From Ephydatia muelleri (Eukaryota > Porifera > Demospongiae > Spongillida > Spongillidae), in assembly GCA_013339895.1 (NCBI GenBank), contig JABACO010000001.1, positions 25,460,270 to 25,524,269 on the forward strand: a stretch of DNA of 64,000 nucleotides, read 5' to 3'. Within the stretch, counting starts at the first letter, position 1. Each line of letters opens with the position of its first letter. The translations under genes were made by a program, and so were the position numbers. Under the pieces are notes generated by a model. It searched no databases and was not told the origin of the DNA. It was given only the letters and a program-made list of their open reading frames with translations. Positions 22,441 to 34,406 of the stretch are shown one piece after another.

Positions 22441-23094
22441 GTATCTCAACTTTGTTAATTACATTCTACCGATCCGCGAGGGCGTAATTCGTTGCACACA
22501 AGTGAATGCTATTAACAATTTAATGCCATCTTTCTAAATAATCATTGTACGCGTAATGAAGGAATAGAATTTGGACTCCAAGCGTTTGAAAAAGCGTTAG
22601 TGAAGACGCGCGAACTGCGTTCAGACGAATCTACTTTAGTATGTACAACTTTACTTTTCTCGCTTGGTAAGGGGTTGAAATACTTTCTTTCGTTTCCTTT
22701 TTAATAACATCGTATTGATCCTACATGTAGTTGCGATCGCGCGATTTGAATCGCCATTTTTAGGCACTTCAAGGCCATTCGATCCTGTGTGTGTTTTGTG
22801 CGTTCTACTTTTCGTTATGTAAGTTTTAAGATGATGAGAACTGTTGGAAGACACTTTGGAGTGGTGAAACTCGTTCCGTTGCGCGTAAGTAGTCGTTTGG
22901 ATTATAATTACGTGGTTTTGAAAGAGTGAGATAGTTAAAAACTCAGTTGTGGCTCCTGTCAGTTGTTTGTGTGTGCCGTTTTCTAGATTCAATGTACTTG
23001 TGCTTTTCTGAAGTGCATTCGATTTAGAGCACAATTTAATCTATTGTTGCCTGTGTCTGTGTCCATAGTCGCCTGATATGTGTGCAATGTTACT
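22441..23094. other. Stretch without a recognised gene
   Basis: No coding content recognised. Open frames here lack known motifs. Confidence 0.5.
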
Positions 23095-23882
23095 AGACTG
23101 TGTGTATCAGTGTTCAAGTAGTCTACACCAGTGTTGCTTGGTGTTTGTGCATCAGTGTTGCTTGGTGTGTATGTGTGTGTGCATCTGTGTGTGTACATCA
23201 GTGTTGCTTGGTGTGTGTACATCAGTGTAGCTTAGTGTGTAGTTTCTATGTGTGTGTATGTGCATCAGTGTTGCTAGGTGTGTGTACATCAGTGTTGCTT
23301 AGTGTGTAGTTACTATGTGTGTGTGTGCATTAGTGTTGCTAGGTGTGTGTACATCAGTGTTGCTTGGTGTGTATGTCTGTGTGTGCATCAGTGTATCTAT
23401 GTTTGTGTGTGTTCATCAGTGTTGCTAGATATGTGCATGTACATCGATGTTGCTAGGTGTGTGTGCATCAGTGTTGTTAGGTGTGTGTGCAACACTGTTG
23501 CTAGGTGTGTGTACATCAGTGTTTGCTAGGTGTGTGTGCATTAGTGTTACTAGGTGTGTGCGACACAGTTGCTAGGTGTGTGTGCATCAGTGTTGCTAGG
23601 TGTGTGTACATCATTGTTTGCTAGGTGTGTGTGCATCAGTTTTGCTAGGTGTGTGTGCATCAGTGTTGCTACGTGTGTGTGCATCAGTGTTGCTAGGTGT
23701 GTGTGCATCAGTGTTGCTAGGTGTGTGTGCAACACAGTTGCTTGGTGTGTGTACATCACTGTTGCTAGGTGTGTGTGCATCACTGTTGCTAGATGTGTGT
23801 TCATCAGTGTTGCTAGGTGCGTGTGCATCAGTGTTGCTGGGTGTGTGTGCATCAGTGTTGCTAGGTGTGTGTGCATCACTGT
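23095..23882. repeat. Minisatellite, 26-bp unit
   Basis: About thirty units based on GTGTTGCTAGGTGTGTGTGC plus ATCAGT, with variants of 24 to 36 bases at the left end. All overlapping open frames are by-products of the repeat. Confidence 0.95.
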
Positions 23883-23904
23883 CATGCCTATTAATATTAA
23901 ATAC

Positions 23905-24205
23905 AGCCAGGGTGGGTCCCTACCAGGCTTGACCTTCTAACTCGGGGACCCAAGCCTGGGCCAGCATCCTGGCTTGGTATGCAGGTCACTCAGTGGGTGG
24001 CCAATGCCACCATCTGGTGCCTGCCTCCCTGAGTCTCCCCCAAATGACCTAACAAGCCACGCATGGCTTGGTCACAGGGACTCCCAATTGGTGACCAGCG
24101 TCACTCACGGGAGTTCCCCACAGCCAACAGGTCGGGGTTGGCAGAATCACAGCTCAGAGGGGTTCTTGCCCTGGCCCCCAATCAGTCAACTGGGCACGTT
24201 TTGAC
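23905..24205. other. GC-rich island of unknown nature
   Basis: About 300 bases markedly richer in G and C than the surroundings, with repeated CCTGGC, GCTTGG and GGGACTCC words, placed between two GT-rich repeats. No tRNA-type B box or open reading frame of note. It could be a short interspersed element or part of a transcribed RNA; I cannot assign it. Confidence 0.4.
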
Positions 24206-24296
24206 AGAAGCATATAGCTGGGGAGCTTAGGGGCTGGGTACATACACCTACACACCTACTTAGCCTGGGGAAGTTACAAGGCTTGATAAGTAATGT

Positions 24297-24442
24297 GTTA
24301 GTGTACACGTGTATATATGTGTACACATGTACACATGTGTGTGTATGTGTATTAGTGTGTGCGTTAGTGTGTGTCTGTGTGTACACGTGTGTGTTAGTGG
24401 TGTATGTGTGTGTACATGTACATGGCACACATGCATACACAT
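24297..24442. repeat. GT/AC-rich low-complexity region
   Basis: Interrupted (GT)n and ACACATGTACAC words over about 145 bases. Confidence 0.9.
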
Positions 24443-24809
24443 CTACACACACATGCACAAATTGTAACCAGATTTTCAATACTGTAGTCTTCATCAAAAT
24501 TGTATGTATGATATGTTTGCATGGTGTGATGTCTTAATATATTTTTATCCTGCTAGGATCAAGCCTTACATTGATGGAAACTGGGAGATTTGATGTGAAC
24601 TATTTGTATTTGTTGTATTATTACATCTGTACATGTAAATGTTGTCAACCTGCACTTGTGAGATGTAAATGATCTTTTCCATATATGTACATGTCATGTT
24701 AATATACATTCATACATGTCATAAAGGGGTGTGGCCATATCATATGACCATTATAAAAAAGCAAGTTTGTGAGTACTTATAGCAATGACCCAGTACACTT
24801 CTATACATC

Positions 24810-25430
24810 ATGCTATCACCAGTCCCTGGTGTGCATCTGATAGAGTCATGTACATCAAATGAAATCAGGATAGTGGCCACAGCCAGACCTGTGTGCATCA
24901 GATTGAATCATCAGGCTATCCAGATTGTATCTGGTCGCTACCAAGACACTATTACACTAAAGTTAATAAGATTCAATTTGATGCACACTGGCTGGGTCAA
25001 GTCGCTAACATGTTTCTAATTGATGCTCACCAGGGTCAGCTGGTCGATACCACAATCCTATCAGCTGCACACCAGAGACTGGCCAATAGCATGACTTTAT
25101 TTGATGCACACCGGACTGGCCGCTAATATGATTCTATCTGATGCACACTGCTACAGTGACAGGTAGCATAGCTATAGTTAAAACTACAAATCAAGACATG
25201 GTAGTGGAATCCCTGGTGTGCATCAGATAGAATCATGTTAGCGACCACACCCAGTGTGCTTCAAATAGAATCAGGATAGCGGCCAGACACAGGTTTGTAT
25301 TGAATTGAATTTTTTTAAGTGGCAGTCCCTGGTGTGCATGTAATAGAGTCATGGTGGCTGGTGTGCATCAAATAGAATCATGTTATTGGCCAGACCCAGT
25401 ATTCTGATGTGCATCAAATAAGTCATATGT
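24810..25430. repeat. Mixed-orientation minisatellite array
   Basis: Units with core CTGGTGTGCATCAGATAGAA and a following TCATG...GCGGCCA block occur on the plus strand at the two sides of the array and in inverted form (ATTTGATGCACAC) in the centre at about 24970-25140. A change of unit orientation inside one array implies an inversion or a foldback duplication. Confidence 0.8.
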
Positions 25431-25541
25431 CTGTAATAAGTAGCTTTTGAAACCCCAGTTTGGAACAAATACAGCGTACGAGACTTCCATTTCAAATGAA
25501 TGTAACGCGCATGCGTAGACTCTTCAAAGCCACATGCAGGT

Positions 25542-26585
25542 ATGGCGTCATCGTCGGGAAATCTACTGCAACTAACCGTACGTTCCTATCAGCCAGAAGA
25601 AGTATCTTGCGTAGGTCTTCAAGTAAATTGAGGGACTAGTTGCTAATTCCCAGGTTTCTTCTCTAACAGATCCCTGAGCAACGATCGCGTCACAGCAGAA
25701 CCTATCAGTCGATATACTAGTACCATGACGACGAAGATACCCGCGCCGAACCTTAGGTCCTAGGCAGCATGGCGATGCTACTCCTGCAGGAGAATCATTT
25801 TCAGTAGCGGACATGTATAACAATTAGTAAGAGAGGTTGCGACCAAAACTGTCTCAAAGCGATGCTGTAACATCAACTCGATAGAGGACATCACTTCCTG
25901 TGCAGGTACAGTAACGTTATATCGGCTTCTTTTTTTTTTTCCTTCCTACTGAGGAGAATCAGCTGAAGTCTCAAGAAGCGTAAGCAGTGTGGCTTTGTAT
26001 TGGTAACGGGAATTCTTTGTTCTCAGAATCTCAAGCGTCCATAACGCTGCAGTGATGTCTCGGATATCAGCATAGAAGAGGTTGAAGGTATACTTGTTGA
26101 CGGTTAAAGGTGTGAGTTCTATCATTTTTGCTATGTAGCTGGCATAGCGAACTACAACCGGACTCTGAAATGAAGCCGATTTAAAAGAAGGGCAGGCAAT
26201 TAGAGCACAACTAGGTAAGCGCTCGATTTCAAAAATGTTGTACGTGCGTTTTTAGTCTTAGTTTTATACACTATAGCTATGGGAGCGGCGATCCGCACAA
26301 GTAACAGATCATGCAAGAAAGGGATGTACTGAACGTGTCGGAACTGGACAGTGGGACGATGCTAAGAGGAGATCGGAGGAACTAAACGCGTTTTTGGACA
26401 CACTCGGGAGAGCAAAACAAGGCGCCACGGAAGGAGAGACAATTGGGCCCACCGCGCTCGGAACTTTCCTGATGGCCTTTCCACCTGCATGGATGCTTCA
26501 CCGTCGCCGAATGAACTCGTTCTCTGTTGATTATTTTTTTTGTTCCCTGTATATACGTTCTATTTACTCGCTTATAACTTTATAG
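25542..26585 (+). CDS. Tentative two-exon gene, unknown product
   Basis: Exon 1 (25542-25577) would read MASSSGNLLQLT and ends in phase 0 at a GTACGT donor. The proposed exon 2 begins at 26277 after a T-rich acceptor ending CACTATAG and is open in phase 0 to the stop at 26583-26585, with a charged first half (GCTERVGTGQWDDAKRRSEE) and a Phe/Tyr-rich end. No domain recognised. Support rests only on the compatible splice sites and the protein-like composition of exon 2; a chance open frame is quite possible. Confidence 0.22.
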
Positions 26586-26639
26586 AAGAGGCCTGGAAAC
26601 GAGGATATGCAGGAAATGAGGGACTAATTCAAAATTCAT

Positions 26640-26878
26640 AATTATGTTATACACTGTGTTATACTCTTTGCTACTGTTATACATATTGTTATTCATTGTT
26701 ATACTAAATGTTATACAGAAGTTATACACAGTGTTATACTATAGTTGTTATACGCAACTGTGTATAGAGTATCCATACGCAAAGTTATACACATGCGGAT
26801 AACACGTGTATAACGTGTGCATAACACATGAATACACGCGTTATACAGTACTGTATAACAACCCTTTTTACACAGTGA
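26640..26878. repeat. Repeat R, copy 2 (inverted end)
   Basis: A cluster of GTTATAC words ending in CAACCCTTTTTACACAGTG, the inverse of the end seen at 22268. The segment lies right at the 3' side of the Ginger-like gene. Confidence 0.65.
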
Positions 26879-26902
26879 AATATAAATATACATGTACTAA
26901 GA

Positions 26903-29784
26903 TTACAATAAGTTTCTACTGCACAAAGGGCAGTTCCACTGTGACCTACGATCTTTGTGAACACTTTTGTCAATCTTCATGCAGGCTACATGGAACCATT
27001 GCTGGCAACTATCACACTGTATCATTTTGGAGCCATCATTAATATGCCGGCAAATACAGTATACAGGTATACTCTTCCTTGCAGATGCCTTGGGGCATCT
27101 ACTTGCAGAAGATGGGAAGACAGACATCACCCCCTGCCCTCAATACTCTTCAAAATATGCTTCCTCATTGCATTCTGTTTATACAATAGAACCGCTGGAT
27201 CTTGTCCATTACAAATGGAAGTGATATACGCCACAGCAAATAATCCACAGTCATGTGATCCTTCCTGCATTTGAAAATCTATAAACTCAACAGCAAATTG
27301 GTCTTCTTGTGTTTGAAGTAAGGCACTTATAAGTTTCAGGGTAGACTTAGGAAGCTGTTTACCTCCATTGGAGTCATAAATTCGGACGCATGCTTTTTGG
27401 CAACCAACAGTGGATAGAGCAATCCAATGATTTTTATTCACATTTACGATCTGTACAAATTGCTTCTGTGGTAGAATCATTGCCAAATTCAGGCTAAGTG
27501 CAGGTGGTTGAAAGCCACCTATGGATGGGTGCTGCTGTTTCAGCATATATTGTGCCACGGTTATGATAAGATCATCTAGCCAGCTTTTTGAAGTTGTAAG
27601 TATTGCTTTGTGGTACATTGTCAATTTAACATGACAGATAGTAACCCAGGTATCTTTATCATCTTCATCATCTTTACTTAATTCCGGATCTGCTGTAAAT
27701 CAATATTGCACAAGTGGTTATTGTGATCTCCATTGGTGCAAGAATATCCTGGGTGACACACTGCAGTGCAGGACAATTTGTTCTTTATACAGCAGCAATA
27801 CTTAGGACTGTTGCATCTCGTTTTACATGCACAGGATAATGAAGCTTGGGTATCCAAGAAAGGAGTTTTGTTGCTATTAGATGGTGTTGATAATTTTATT
27901 GCAGATGCAGGTGTACAATTCTTGTTTTTGCAATTATCCCCTTTATGACAGTGTAAGGTGCATTCAATTTTATTCTTCTTACAAGGGCACCGTTGTGTGC
28001 TGCAGCCTGCTGTGCACTTGCACCTATTCTTTGAAAATGCACTCCATGGTGTACTTTCTTTAGAAGCCGCTCGAAGTGACACACGAGTAGACCTTTTCCA
28101 TCCTTTCACAGATAGATTGTAATTCCCTTCAAACAATTCCAGATCACAAACAGAATAGCATTTGTTCAACACTCCTGATTTGCACCGCAAGCAGTACATT
28201 GCACGTGCTGTTCCAATCACCTGTACAATTATGCATGGCAGTCTATTTGGGTCAGTGGAAGCCCGATCAATGCGAGGAATTCTTACAGTAACACAATCTC
28301 CCACATGAAACTCTTTAACTTTGTGCTTAAGGTTGTATTTTACAATCATCCTATTAGCAAATATTCCTCATCTGCAATCTGGCGAACAGGCAAGTGCTTC
28401 TCAGTAGCAGCCAAAACCCTTGAATTGGACTTCAGTAAAGCCACCTATACAACGAAAAGAACCAGGAAGATTAATTAGGTTAAAATATATATTTAGGCAC
28501 TTACATGTCCATTATTGTTACCATCCTGATCATAATCACTTTCACGATCATCACATACTTCTGAATCAGGAAGATCACTTGCAGCACTGGTTTTGTTTCT
28601 CTCCTCAACATTGCATTCGGACTGACTTGCAACAGTGCCCACATACGTACCTTCCAAATCCTTTTCCACTACATTGTTCCCATCATCATCAAAATCATCT
28701 TCCTTGTCTACATCCCCACTGTACTTTGCTATATCTTCATCTTCCTCGTCTTTCTCCTCATCCTCCTCTTCTTTCTCCTCATCCTCCTCTTCTTTCTCAT
28801 CATCCTCCTCTTCTTTCTCCTCATCTTTCTCCTCATCCTCCTCTTCTTTCTCCTCATCTTCTCCATCCTCCTCTTCTTCTCCTCATCCTCCTCTTCTTTC
28901 TCCTCATCCTCCTCGTCTTTCTCCTCATCCTCCTCTTCGTTCTCCTCATCCTCCTCTTCTTTCTCCTCACCCTCCTCGTCTTTCTCCTCACCCACTTCTT
29001 CTTTCTCCACATCCTACTCGTCTTTCTCCTCATCCTCCTCTTCATTCTCCTCATCCTCCTCTTCATTCTCCTCATCCTCCTCTTCTTTCTCCTCATCCAC
29101 CTCTTCTTTTCCCACATCATCCTCTTCTTTGTCTTTCTTCACATCCTCTGAAGGCTACTTCAAAACATCTTCATCTAGCTGTCCCCGAAAGTTGACATCT
29201 GGAACAATAATTGCCCTTGGAGGTTGGCCAAATACTAATTCATATGGGGTTTGTTTGGTGGTGTCATGAACCTCAGTGTTCATTGTGTCTGCAGAGATAA
29301 ATAACATTTAAAGCATATAGGATCACTTACACACAATATGTGGAAGCCATTGAGACCATGGTGGGGAAGGATCGCTGCATTCAACAACCTTGGCACTGAT
29401 CATTCTCTCAAGTGCCTGCTCAACTAGCCCTTGTGATTGGGGATGTCGCGGACAACCACTGATTAGCTGCACATGACCTGGCCATGTTGAAACTACATCT
29501 CCAATGAGTTTGTTTACAAATTCTTTGCCATTATCACTGTGAATGATAGCAGGAAAACATAGTTGTGCAATACTTTAACCACATGGTTTGCCTTCTTATT
29601 CACAAGAGGAAATGCAAAATTAAACTTTGACCAATGATCCACAATGTGTAATATCCAGTTGCATCCATTATGTGGCATATGCCTCATATCAATCAGATCA
29701 ATCTACAGATATGAATAAATATTTTGTACATGTAGTAAGCATGAATAGTGATTAAACCTACCTGGATACGAGAAAATAGCCCAT
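26903..29784 (-). pseudogene. Ginger/KRBA2-like integrase gene with CXC, Ulp1 and PHD domains, decayed
   Basis: Minus strand, spliced. Visible exons: 29784-29762 (ends GLFSRIQ), 29702-29331 (integrase core: IDLIDMRHMP, HSDNGKEFVN, CPRHPQSQGLVEQ), 29288-28505 (TPYELVFGQPPR, then a long Asp/Glu-rich linker), from 28444 (VGDCVTVRIPRIDRA, then two Cys-rich CXC-type blocks CKCTAGCSTQRCPCKK and CACKTRCNSPKYCCC), then a Ulp1-type cysteine protease (27625-27127: NHWIALSTVG with the His, SHDCGLFAVAY with the Cys) and a PHD finger (YCICRHINDG, CDSCQQWFHVAC, WNCPLC; ends 26903). Splice sites joining the integrase exons are good. Two in-frame stops in the acidic linker and frameshifts near 29555, 28350, 27690 and 27130 show decay. 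Integrase plus these accessory domains is typical of the Ginger class and its domesticated relatives; the class name is inference. Confidence 0.8.
28729..29120 (-). repeat. Acidic low-complexity segment in the Ginger-like gene
   Basis: Trinucleotide-type repeat of CTC, TTC and ATC on the plus strand, reading as alternating Glu, Asp and Lys (EEEDEENEEEDEEKDEED) on the minus strand. It lies between the integrase and CXC parts. Plus-strand open frames here are shadows. Confidence 0.9.
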
Positions 29785-29937
29785 CAGCCTGGGAACGAGC
29801 GAGGGTAGTAAGCGCCATATATGGTATTGGCCGCCATTGTTAATAGTGATCATTGAATCATGAGCATCTATAATCTTCCAGGAACTGAAGGTACAAATTA
29901 TGTTGTTCACCACAGTAAAATACAGTGGACCCTAATC

Positions 29938-30675
29938 TGTTGCCGCAAGTGAAAATTCCAACACGAATCAAGATGTGGAATTCTTAGAGGGCGGCAAAAG
30001 TTCAAACCCCCTCTGTTGTTTTATGAATAATTTGGTATATATTCGGTAAGCGTTACATAGTATGTGGGAACCTGTTCATGCCTAAAGGAAAGAAAAAGAA
30101 CTATAGGACGTCGTACCAAGGTTCTGAGTTTGCAGACATGAGTTTGCAGACAGTCTCCTTAGATTGGCAATTATCTCCCTATCCATGCACATAAACTGGT
30201 GAAAGAAAGAACTCGAATGAATTACAGCTCCACCAAGATTGTTAAGTGAGATAAACATGCTGATGAGACATGCAAGGTACTATACAAACGTTACATCACA
30301 TGTGTGTGTGCTACATGTCACACATGTGTCATCTCAAAAGAGGTGTCAAGACGACACTTCCATACATATGGAGAAAAGCACCGAAGTTGTAAAAGTAACA
30401 TATTTATTGTTTCTGAGATTCCATTGCATGATTTCTGCTGTGCATATTTCGAAAGACAAAATATGAATTTTTTGTGTGTGAATTACATGTATATCAGTCA
30501 TCCGTTTTTCCAGAATAAGGGCTATCAATAATGTACAGCAAAAACCTATACTTGATTATTACTAATAATAAAACAAAAACATACTCCCTTTATACTGAAA
30601 GTTTAGTTTCCGGGAGGTAAAATAGTGTTTTCAGTAGACAAGTACGTAAAACGCTGACCTAATTACAGTATTCCA
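29938..30675. mobile_element. Insertion within the left arm of the TIR element
   Basis: About 735 bases interrupt the left inverted repeat relative to the right one. The insertion begins near CAGTGGACCCTAATCTG and contains dispersed repeat P copy 2 (30039-30301). Boundaries are approximate, set by where the arm homology stops and resumes. Confidence 0.6.
30039..30301. repeat. Dispersed repeat P, copy 2
   Basis: Same orientation and content as 11345-11623, including GTGGGAACCTGTTCATGCCT. It differs by a 13-base local duplication (GAGTTTGCAGACA repeated) and by loss of about 25 bases after TCTCCTTAGA. Confidence 0.85.
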
Positions 30676-30839
30676 CCAGCCATAAATCACCGCTTGGAAG
30701 CTAGCACCACATTCCTCAGCACCACATTCAAAAATGAATAAGCTTAGCATTTCTCACGCGGCGCGCGTCATAAGCGCGCGTTTAATATAGCTAGTCACGT
30801 CAATCATTTGTAAACGTAAGCAAACACAATACAAAACGA

Positions 30840-32165
30840 AGTTGTTGTGAGCTATATGTAGCCACAGGGTAGATGTGTACTACCTGTGCTAACCAAAGAC
30901 TCAAGGCCACGCGCGGATTATGAACACTGGACCAGCTAGGAGTATGGCCACAACTACAAAGCCTTACAAGCTGTTCCATGTACCCACCCACAGGGTAGGG
31001 GATGGGTGCCATTCTTGTGAGTTGCAAAGCACTTTGAGGCAGACTCTGAGCTGTTCCATGTACCCACAGGGTAGGTGTGTACCTGCGCCAACCAGGGACC
31101 CAACGTCACGCGCGGATTTGGAACACTGGGGGTGTGACCACAACTAATAAGTACTTACAAGCTGACCAATGGAGATGGGTGCCATTCTTGTGAGTTGCAA
31201 AGCACTTTGGGGCAGACTCTGAGCTGTTCCATGTACCCACAGGGTAGATGTGTACCTGCGCCAACCATGGACCCAACGTCACGCGCGGATTTGGAACACT
31301 GGGGGTGTGACCACAACTAATAAGTACTTACAAGCTGACCAATGGAGATGGGTGCCATTCTTGTGAGTTACAAAGCACTTTGGGGCAGACTCTGAGCTGT
31401 TCCATGTACCCACAGGGTAGGTGTGTACCTGCGCCAACCAGGGACCCAACGTTACGCGCGGATTTGGAACACTGGGGGTGTGACCACAACTAATAAGTAC
31501 TTACAAGCTGACCAATGGAGATGGGTGCCATTCTTGTGAGTTGCAAAGCACTTTGGGGCAGACTCTGAGCTGTTCCATGTACCCACAGGGTAGGTGTGTA
31601 CCTGTGCCAACCAGGGAACCAACGTCACGCGCGGATTTGGAGCACATTGGGGTGTGACCACAACTAATAAGTAATTTTCAAGCTGATCAGTGGAGATGGG
31701 TGCCATTCTTGTGAGTTGCAAAGCACTTTGGGGCAGACTCTGAGCTGTTCCATGTACCCACAGGGTAGTGTGTACCTGCGCCAACCAGGGACCCTACGTC
31801 ACGTGCGGATTTGGAACACTGGGGGTGTGACCACAACTAATAAGTACTTACAAGCTGACCAATAGAGATGGGTGCCATTCTTGTGAGTTGCAAAGCACTT
31901 TGAGGCAGACTCTGAGCTGTTCCATGTACCCACAGGGTAGATGTGTACCTGTGCCAACCAGGGACCCAACGTCATGCGCGGATTTGGAACACTGGGGGTG
32001 TGACCACAACTAATTAGTACTTTCAGTGGAGGTGGGTGCCGTTCTTGTGAGTTGCAAAGCACTTTGAGGCAGACTCTGAGCTGTTCCATGTACCCACAGG
32101 GTAGGTGTGTACCTGCGCCAACCGGGGCCCTATCGTCATGCAATAATCTGAACACTGGACCAACT
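30840..32165. repeat. Satellite, about 173-bp unit, seven to eight copies
   Basis: The word GAGCTGTTCCATGTACCCAC recurs near 31048, 31221, 31394, 31566, 31742, 31914 and 32077, a period of 172 to 176 bases. Units also share GTGCCATTCTTGTGAGTTGC and GCGCGGATTTGGAACACTGG. Outer units are more divergent than inner ones, as expected of a tandem array. It lies entirely inside the 5.1 kb TIR element. Confidence 0.92.
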
Positions 32166-32734
32166 AAGGATGTGACAACAACTGATCAGTTCAACGGCTG
32201 TCATGGACCTGGTCAAATGATCTTTTAGCAGTTACTGTGTTTTTCTGGTTTCCAAACTGCCATTTGTAATGTGAATAAAGACTATTTTTTGTTATGTTGG
32301 TTGATCCGGGGCACGTTTGTGTCTGTAATGAATGTACTTGTGTGTGAGAGTGTATGCTTGCGAGTCTGCGTGTTTGTTTATTGGTGGATGTACATCTGAG
32401 GAGTGGCTTGCTGTAGGTAACAGTTGTGACCTTGTTTGTATACATGTACAATGAGTTGTGCTATTGTTGATCTTGGCAAAGAGTTGAGGAGTGGTCTTCA
32501 CATCCACTAACTGGAGCCTGTGTATATTTTCCCTCCAAGCAGTATCCCAGTTTATGAAAGCATCTTTGTTCTTATAGTGGGTGGAGCCTGTGTTTGAAAT
32601 GTATTGACTTTAATAGCCCAGTGCAGTTGTACTTTTATGGAAGTTACTTTGTGATGGTGAGTTTACTTTAGCTTCAGTTTAGTTGTTTTATTAGATGTGC
32701 CCTTTTATAGCCACATATTAGACGAAAGCATAAC

Positions 32735-34406
32735 TTTGAACCTGGTGCACTTGTAAAGTACATTGCTGACACAGGGGAGACACCTCCAAAAGATGCATCA
32801 TGCAATGGACCTAGTGGTTACTGATATTTAGCTGCACAAGTTTTGTCTGGAAAATCAAATCCATCCTTCACGTTTGTGGCAGCAGTTGCTTCATACTGGT
32901 ACCACAACCGATCTGATTTATGTGTGCAAAAAAAATTGGTGCAAGTCATTATTATCAGGTATATAAAATTACTTGTACAATGTAAATGTTTTATGTTGAT
33001 GATGTAATGATGAAACACATGCATAGCCATATGTGTGTTATAATGTGGGTGTGTTATAATGAATATACTTTTAGACCTGCACTAGAGACTAAGCAGTTCT
33101 GGTTACAGAGGGAAAGGTTGCTGATCATGTACAGGAAGATACCAGTACTCATTTGGATGGAGAGATTAAGGAGGAAGGAGCTAATGATGTAGAGACTGTG
33201 GGTGAAGGACCAAGTAATAGTGAGCACCAAGATAGTGTGGATGATTCAGAAGTATACAGGAATTCATTACGTACATGTGTATGTAATGCATTATCCAGTC
33301 CAGAGCATCACCAAAGCTCTTTTGACTGCAGAGCATTTCTTGTTTTGTGAGGAGGCTGAAAAGTGTTGACCCCTTAACATGCATTTGAACATTTTTTTAG
33401 GCTGCAAGACTAGAAGTGGAGGGTTTGGATTATGTACACACACAAGTAGTGAAACTGTTGTAGGAAATGATGCCACGATTTCGAGCCCAGATGGCTTATG
33501 AACTGTCAGAAGGTACACTTTACCCACTGCAAACATTCAAAAAGGGCATCGATAATCCAGGTGATGAGCAGAGTTTGTACGAGGAATTGAAACAATTCCA
33601 AATCATTGCAACAAACACAAATCACATGAACAGTTGCATGAGTATATTTATGCAAGGTATTATCCAATTTCAGAGATGAATTTGGGTGGTATTTACCAGT
33701 TGGATAAAGACACTGATGCAAGTTTCCAGGATGGGAGTGACAAGGAAGATGATGACACACAAGTGCATGTAGAAAGTGATAGCAGCAGTGTTGATGATAC
33801 TGATCTTGCTGCTGGTGCTATTTTGGTTCTGATTTCAAGAACAATCCTGACCAAGATCACACCATGGGAGAAGGAACACTACCCTAAGTACTTTCCACGC
33901 CAAACCAGACCATCTGATAGGTACTATGCCATTATGATGTCTTGAAGCTTTTGCAATTCCAATCCAATTTAAAGGCACTCTCCATTCAAAAGAACATTGA
34001 TAAGACAAATAGTGAAAGAGCTTGAGGTATGCATCATTAAAGTGCACATTTTGGATCATAATACTATGAATGCTGTTTACTTCAGAATCTAGCCATCAAC
34101 GCGAATGATATTAATGGGGACCACGATTTGTGGGGCCTATTGGCATCATAAAGCAGCTCCAGAAAGTGAACGCAAACTGGCCACTTGAAAATTTGCTTGA
34201 TGTGGTATGTGCCCAGCAATACTGCACGTGACAAACATTTAATCAGGAGTTCCCGCATACTAAAGGCATATGAGATCGAGTACTACCTCATGGGACTTGA
34301 AAGTGACGTAAAAAGGCAGCTTTCTTTGCTTCTATCCGGTGTGAACAAGCACATCGTATGGCCAGAGGTTAGTTGCCACGACGGTGAGTTGTACCATAGA
34401 TGGTAA
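32735..34406 (+). pseudogene. Decayed coding exons inside the TIR element, unrecognised
   Basis: Plus-strand frames with protein-like composition: HNFEPGALVKYIADTGETPP followed after one TGA by AAQVLSGKSNPSFTFVAAVA and SYWYHNRSDL (32735-32935); an acidic stretch EGKVADHVQEDTSTHLDGE (33100-33260) after a TTTTAG acceptor; a block starting AARLEVEGLDYVHTQ, with one TAG, and EGTLYPLQTFKKGIDNPGDE (33401-33655); a Ser/Asp-rich block and TPWEKEHYPKYFPRQTRPSD (33676-33920); and a block near 34185-34400. Several open right after AG acceptors. I do not recognise the family; position suggests the transposase or another protein of the surrounding element. Confidence 0.45.

Noticed and set aside
23100-23940. 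Cys/Val/Ser-rich plus-strand frames and His/Thr-rich minus-strand frames
   Set aside because: By-products of the 26-bp minisatellite.
25572-25823. Minus-strand frame starting MSATENDSPAG as a gene start
   Set aside because: No domain and no compatible downstream exon seen; overlaps the equally weak plus-strand proposal at 25542.
28420-29195. Plus-strand His/Ser/Leu-rich frames opposite the acidic linker
   Set aside because: Shadows of the minus-strand Ginger-like coding sequence, which has recognised domains on both sides.
30840-32165. CRISPR-like regular repeats
   Set aside because: The whole 173-bp unit repeats, with no unique spacers, and the genome is eukaryotic; it is a satellite.
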